Source: Lysobacter_K sp043738095
Lineage (GTDB): Bacteria > Pseudomonadota > Gammaproteobacteria > Xanthomonadales > Xanthomonadaceae
Direction of reading: 5' to 3'
Length of the DNA: 64,000 nucleotides
Assembly (NCBI GenBank): GCA_043738095.1
Contig: JAYSZI010000001.1
Span: 67,248 to 131,247, forward strand
How positions within the stretch are numbered: position 1 is the stretch's first letter; the number at the start of each line of letters is the position of its first letter. Below are positions 61,188 to 64,000 of the stretch, one piece after another. The notes below the pieces were generated by a model. It was not told where the DNA came from and did no database searches. It saw nothing but the letters and a program-made list of their open reading frames with translations. The position numbers and the translations under genes are program-made.

Positions 61188-62239
61188 GCGCGTTGAGCAC
61201 GATGGATGCCATGCCCTGGCCTGCGAGCCCTTCGCTGGACGGGCAACCGACCGACCTGCTGGCGCGACCGCTGCGCGACCTGCGTTTGTCGGTGATCGAG
61301 GCCTGCAATTTCCGTTGCCCGTACTGCATGCCGGCCGAACGCGTGGGTGACGACTACGGTTTCGATGCGGCCTCGCGCTTGACGTTCGATGAGATCGAGA
61401 CGCTGGTGCGCAGCTTTGTGCGGCTCGGTGTCAGCAAGTTGCGCCTGACCGGCGGCGAGCCGCTGCTACGCAAGCAGCTGCCGACCCTGGTCGCGCGCCT
61501 GGCAGCGATCGACGGCTTGACTGATATCGCGCTGACCACGAACGGCTCGTTGCTGGCTGCCCAAGCGCAGGCCTTGCGCGCCGCTGGGCTCGGGAGGATC
61601 ACGGTCAGTCTCGACGCGATCGATCCGGCAGTGTTCGCGGCGATGTCCGGTGGCCGAGGCGACCTGCGCGATGTCCTGGCTGGTATCGATGCCGCGCAGG
61701 CGGCGGGGTTCGCGCCGATCAAGCTCAACTGCGTGGTCCAGCGCGGGGTCAACGACGACCAGGTGCTGCCGCTGCTCGAATACGCCCGCAGTCGCGGCCA
61801 CGTGCTGCGCTTTATCGAATTCATGGACGTCGGCACCTGCAACGGCTGGCGGCGCGAGGGCGTGGTGCCCTCGGCGCAGCTACGCGACTGCATCCACGCG
61901 CGCTGGCCGTTGCGGCCGCTAGACCCGAACTACCGCGGCGAAGTCGCTTCGCGTTATGCGTTCGCCGACGGCGGCGGCGAAGTCGGCTTCGTCAGCTCAG
62001 TCAGCGAGCCGTTCTGCGGCGATTGCCACCGCGCCCGCGTGTCCGCCGATGGCGCGCTGTACACCTGCCTGTTCGCGAGCGAAGGCCGTAACTTGCGACC
62101 TTTGCTTGTGCAGGGTGAGCGCGCGCTGTCCGAACACGTGGCGCAGTTGTGGTCGCGCCGGCAAGACCGCTACAGCGAATTTCGTACCGAGGCGGGGGCG
62201 TCGCGCAAGAAAGTCGAGATGTTTTTGGTGGGCGGGTGA
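61184..62239 (+). CDS. moaA: GTP 3',8-cyclase MoaA
   Basis: The product is 351 residues. The radical-SAM cluster is CNFRCPYCMP near residue 46, and the second cluster is FCGDCHRARVSADGALYTCLF near the end. It ends in GG, as needed for catalysis. MoaA makes the cyclic intermediate from GTP; MoaC then completes cyclic pyranopterin monophosphate. It starts inside the stop codon of the MBL-fold gene. Confidence 0.96.
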   Translation: MSALSTMDAMPWPASPSLDGQPTDLLARPLRDLRLSVIEACNFRCPYCMPAERVGDDYGFDAASRLTFDEIETLVRSFVRLGVSKLRLTGGEPLLRKQLPTLVARLAAIDGLTDIALTTNGSLLAAQAQALRAAGLGRITVSLDAIDPAVFAAMSGGRGDLRDVLAGIDAAQAAGFAPIKLNCVVQRGVNDDQVLPLLEYARSRGHVLRFIEFMDVGTCNGWRREGVVPSAQLRDCIHARWPLRPLDPNYRGEVASRYAFADGGGEVGFVSSVSEPFCGDCHRARVSADGALYTCLFASEGRNLRPLLVQGERALSEHVAQLWSRRQDRYSEFRTEAGASRKKVEMFLVGG

Positions 62240-62261
62240 AGGTGAAGAGTCGACGCGACGC

Positions 62262-62879
62262 ATGAAAAAAATCGCGAAACAACCTGCGCGAGCCAGACCT
62301 CCGGCAGCCATCCTCGGCGAGACTGCGACGGCTTCGGGTGAGCCCGGCCTCGTCATCCATGGCCGGGCGTTCGGCAACGCCGCGACCAATGGTCGCAAAG
62401 CGCGCTCCCTCACACATATCGATCCCGCTGGTCGCCCCACCATGGTCGACGTTTCAGCCAAGGCCGTGACCGTTCGCGAAGCGAGCGCCGAATGCCGCGT
62501 GCGATTCCCGGCCGCGGTCGCCACCCAACTGCGCGCGAGTGGTTTGAAAAGCGCGAAAGGCGGCATTGTCGACACCGCGATCATCGCCGGCACGATGGCG
62601 GTCAAGCGCACGCACGAACTGATTCCGTTCTGTCACCCGCTGCCGATCGACGGCTGCCGCCTCGCGATCGACTGGGCCAGCGACACCACGCTGCGGATCG
62701 AATGCGCGGTAAAGACCACCCACCGTACTGGCGTGGAAATGGAAGCCCTGACTGGCGCCACCGTCGCCGCGCTGACGGTGTACGACATGTGCAAGGCGTT
62801 GTCCCAGCGCATCGTCATCGGCCCGGCCAAAGTGCTGGGCAAGCGTGGTGGCAAACGCGATTTCGGCGCGTCGGCATGA
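62262..62879 (+). CDS. moaC: Cyclic pyranopterin monophosphate synthase MoaC, N-terminally extended
   Basis: The product is 205 residues from the ATG at 62262. The MoaC core starts at LTHIDPAGRPTMVDVSAKAVT (about residue 50) and includes GTMAVKRTHELIPFCHPLPI and the active-site region VKTTHRTGVEMEALTG, TVYDMCKA. The usual length is near 160, so the first 48 residues, rich in Lys/Arg/Ala/Pro, are an extension of unknown purpose. An internal start could exist but no better ribosome site was seen. moaD overlaps its end by 4 bases. Confidence 0.94.
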   Translation: MKKIAKQPARARPPAAILGETATASGEPGLVIHGRAFGNAATNGRKARSLTHIDPAGRPTMVDVSAKAVTVREASAECRVRFPAAVATQLRASGLKSAKGGIVDTAIIAGTMAVKRTHELIPFCHPLPIDGCRLAIDWASDTTLRIECAVKTTHRTGVEMEALTGATVAALTVYDMCKALSQRIVIGPAKVLGKRGGKRDFGASA

Positions 62880-63118
62880 CCACGGTCACGGTGCTGTATT
62901 TCGCCAGCCTGCGCGATGCCGCCGGCGTCGCCAGCGAGGTCGTTGACAGCGGCGAGAGCAACTTACGCGCGCTGTATCACACCTTGCGCGCGCGGCATGG
63001 GTTCGGCTTGCCGGTCGCGCAACTGCGCGTGGCCGTCGACGGCGCGTTCGCCCACTGGGACGACACGTTGATGGCCGGCAGTGAAGTCGCGTTCATTCCT
63101 CCGGTCAGCGGAGGCTGA
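62876..63118 (+). CDS. moaD: Molybdopterin synthase small subunit MoaD
   Basis: The product is 80 residues with the ubiquitin-like beta-grasp fold, from VTVLYFASLRDAAG to the C-terminal PPVSGG. The final Gly-Gly receives the thiocarboxylate used to insert sulphur into the cofactor. It overlaps moaC by 4 bases (ATGA) and is followed directly by moaE. Confidence 0.95.
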   Translation: MTTVTVLYFASLRDAAGVASEVVDSGESNLRALYHTLRARHGFGLPVAQLRVAVDGAFAHWDDTLMAGSEVAFIPPVSGG

Positions 63119-63119
63119 T

Positions 63120-63542
63120 ATGCCGCGCTTCACCTTGGCCGATACGCCGTTCGACACCACGACGTTGCGCGCGAACCTGCTCGACGATCGTGTCGGCGCC
63201 TATGCGAGTTTCGAAGGCTGGGTGCGCAACCACAACGACGGTCGTGCCGTCGCCGGCCTGCGCTACGAGGCCTACGCCGCGCTCGCGCGGAGCGAGGGCG
63301 AACGGATCATCGAAGAGGCGCGCAATCGCCATGACATCATCGATGCGCATTGCGTGCACCGTATCGGCGAACTGGCGATCGGCGAATTGGCGGTATGGGT
63401 TGGCGTGACCGCTGCCCATCGCGATGCCGCGTTCGCGGCGTGCCGTTTCATTATTGATGAGGTCAAGGCGCGCGTGCCGATCTGGAAGCACGAGCGCTAC
63501 GGCGAGGGCGACGCCGGCTGGCTGCATCCGCACCGCGAGTAG
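63120..63542 (+). CDS. moaE: Molybdopterin synthase catalytic subunit MoaE
   Basis: The product is 140 residues. Family motifs include GAYASFEGWVRNHNDG, LRYEAYAALA and VAAHRDAAF in the form GVTAAHRDAAFAACRFIIDEVKARVPIWKHE. MoaE holds the active site where MoaD delivers sulphur. Its start is 1 base after the moaD stop, and GGAGG of the ribosome site lies in the end of moaD. No moaB, mog or moeA gene follows in the window. Confidence 0.95.
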   Translation: MPRFTLADTPFDTTTLRANLLDDRVGAYASFEGWVRNHNDGRAVAGLRYEAYAALARSEGERIIEEARNRHDIIDAHCVHRIGELAIGELAVWVGVTAAHRDAAFAACRFIIDEVKARVPIWKHERYGEGDAGWLHPHRE

Positions 63543-63668
63543 ACCTGCCGACCATGCCGTCACAACGCGCCGCAGCGCGCCGTGGAACCTGCATCTAAGC
63601 TTTCGTGACTTCTAACACGGCGGCATCTCCCGGCGAACGGCCGAGATGAAGTAGGGGTCGGGATTAGG

Positions 63669-63776
63669 TGGCGACCCCGCCGGCTGACCTCGGCACCCGC
63701 ATCAGTCAATACCGTTGCTGCCTTCCGGCCCTGGCGGAGTTTTCAACCTAGCGTCGCGAGGGGCCGACGGGGCCAC
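63669..63776 (-). ncRNA. ffs: Signal recognition particle RNA (4.5S)
   Basis: On the minus strand the conserved SRP domain IV reads CAGGGCCGGAAGGCAGCAACGG, with the GGAA tetraloop and the asymmetric internal loop recognised by Ffh. Flanking arms (GGCCCC-TCGGC and GCCGGC-GGGGTCGCC) pair to close a hairpin of about 108 bases. The exact ends are approximate. It lies between the moa genes and tRNA-Ser. Confidence 0.9.
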
Positions 63777-63840
63777 CATAGAGACTTGCGCGCGAATGGA
63801 TCGCGGATGGCACACAACGTGGAGCGGTAACGCTCGAATC

Positions 63841-63933
63841 TGGCGGAGAGAGGGGGATTCGAACCCCCGAAGCGCGGTTTAGACGCTTACACACTTTCCA
63901 GGCGTGCTCCTTCAACCACTCGGACACCTCTCC
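63841..63933 (-). tRNA. tRNA-Ser(GGA)
   Basis: The class II tRNA is 93 bases with acceptor GGAGAGG/CTCTCTCC, anticodon loop CTGGAAA (GGA), a long variable arm around GTAAGCGTCTAAACCGCGCTT, and encoded CCA. A possible -10 TAGACT lies at 63986-63991; its -35 would be outside the window. Confidence 0.95.
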
Positions 63934-64000
63934 GCAAAAACCTGCTGCACCCGAGTCTGGCGTCCGGCCGTCTTCAGGGGCGCAGAGTCTAGCGTTGACG

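Overview
This is a high-GC chromosomal window from a gammaproteobacterium, most likely of the order Lysobacterales (Xanthomonadales; Xanthomonas/Lysobacter/Luteimonas-like). The placement rests on gene order: tRNA-Pro-Arg-His-Lys-Leu, tig, clpP, clpX, lon, hupB, tRNA-Val-Asp, ppiD; ppk-ppx beside phoBR; and a kdkA/heptosyltransferase lipopolysaccharide pair. Genes are densely packed on both strands. I found no insertion sequence, integrase, prophage or CRISPR array. Species-level assignment is not possible by reading alone.

Layout. 1-5.9 kb is the most accessory part: an exported small protein behind a promoter and a perfect palindrome, a secreted vanadium-haloperoxidase-like protein paired with a secreted HExxH protease, two small lipoproteins and a YjbR-type protein. 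6.2-15.6 kb holds mfd, a DUF4242 protein, a methyltransferase, a GNAT enzyme, chrA, a CDF metal exporter and rlmJ. 15.7-19.8 kb is creB-creC-creD, interrupted by an opposing small gene, with a good cre-tag before creD. 19.9-22.7 kb has a nitrilase-fold protein lacking its catalytic cysteine, and a PAP2 phosphatase/glycosyltransferase pair. 22.8-28.1 kb is a YtrA-type GntR regulator, an ABC ATPase and two tandem paralogous membrane proteins, followed by an S9 peptidase. 30.3-36.2 kb is the phosphate block: phoB, phoR, ppk and ppx on one strand, with a Pho-box-like site before phoB.

36.4-41.5 kb contains an exported DUF3833-like protein, a BepA-type M48 protease, glutaredoxin plus a CMD-fold partner, an NAD-type isocitrate dehydrogenase and a Bax-inhibitor-like membrane protein. 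41.7-51.7 kb is the tRNA and proteostasis block (trigger factor, ClpXP, Lon, HU, PpiD). 51.8-57.7 kb has fabI, a MltD-like transglycosylase, gloB, a methyltransferase overlapping rnhA, dnaQ and a PP2C phosphatase. 58-64 kb has lipopolysaccharide genes (DUF6165, heptosyltransferase, kdkA), an MBL hydrolase coupled to moaA-moaC-moaD-moaE, the SRP RNA and two tRNA-Ser genes.

Most of the window is conserved housekeeping. The points I would follow first are the nitrilase-fold protein with Gly instead of Cys; the duplicated ABC membrane gene with a relic of the ATPase 3' end between the copies; the secreted haloperoxidase-like/metalloprotease pair with an unusual zinc-motif spacing; the creBC/antisense gene/creD arrangement; and the operator-like palindrome at 585-601. 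I do not see a clearly novel multi-gene defence or biosynthetic system.
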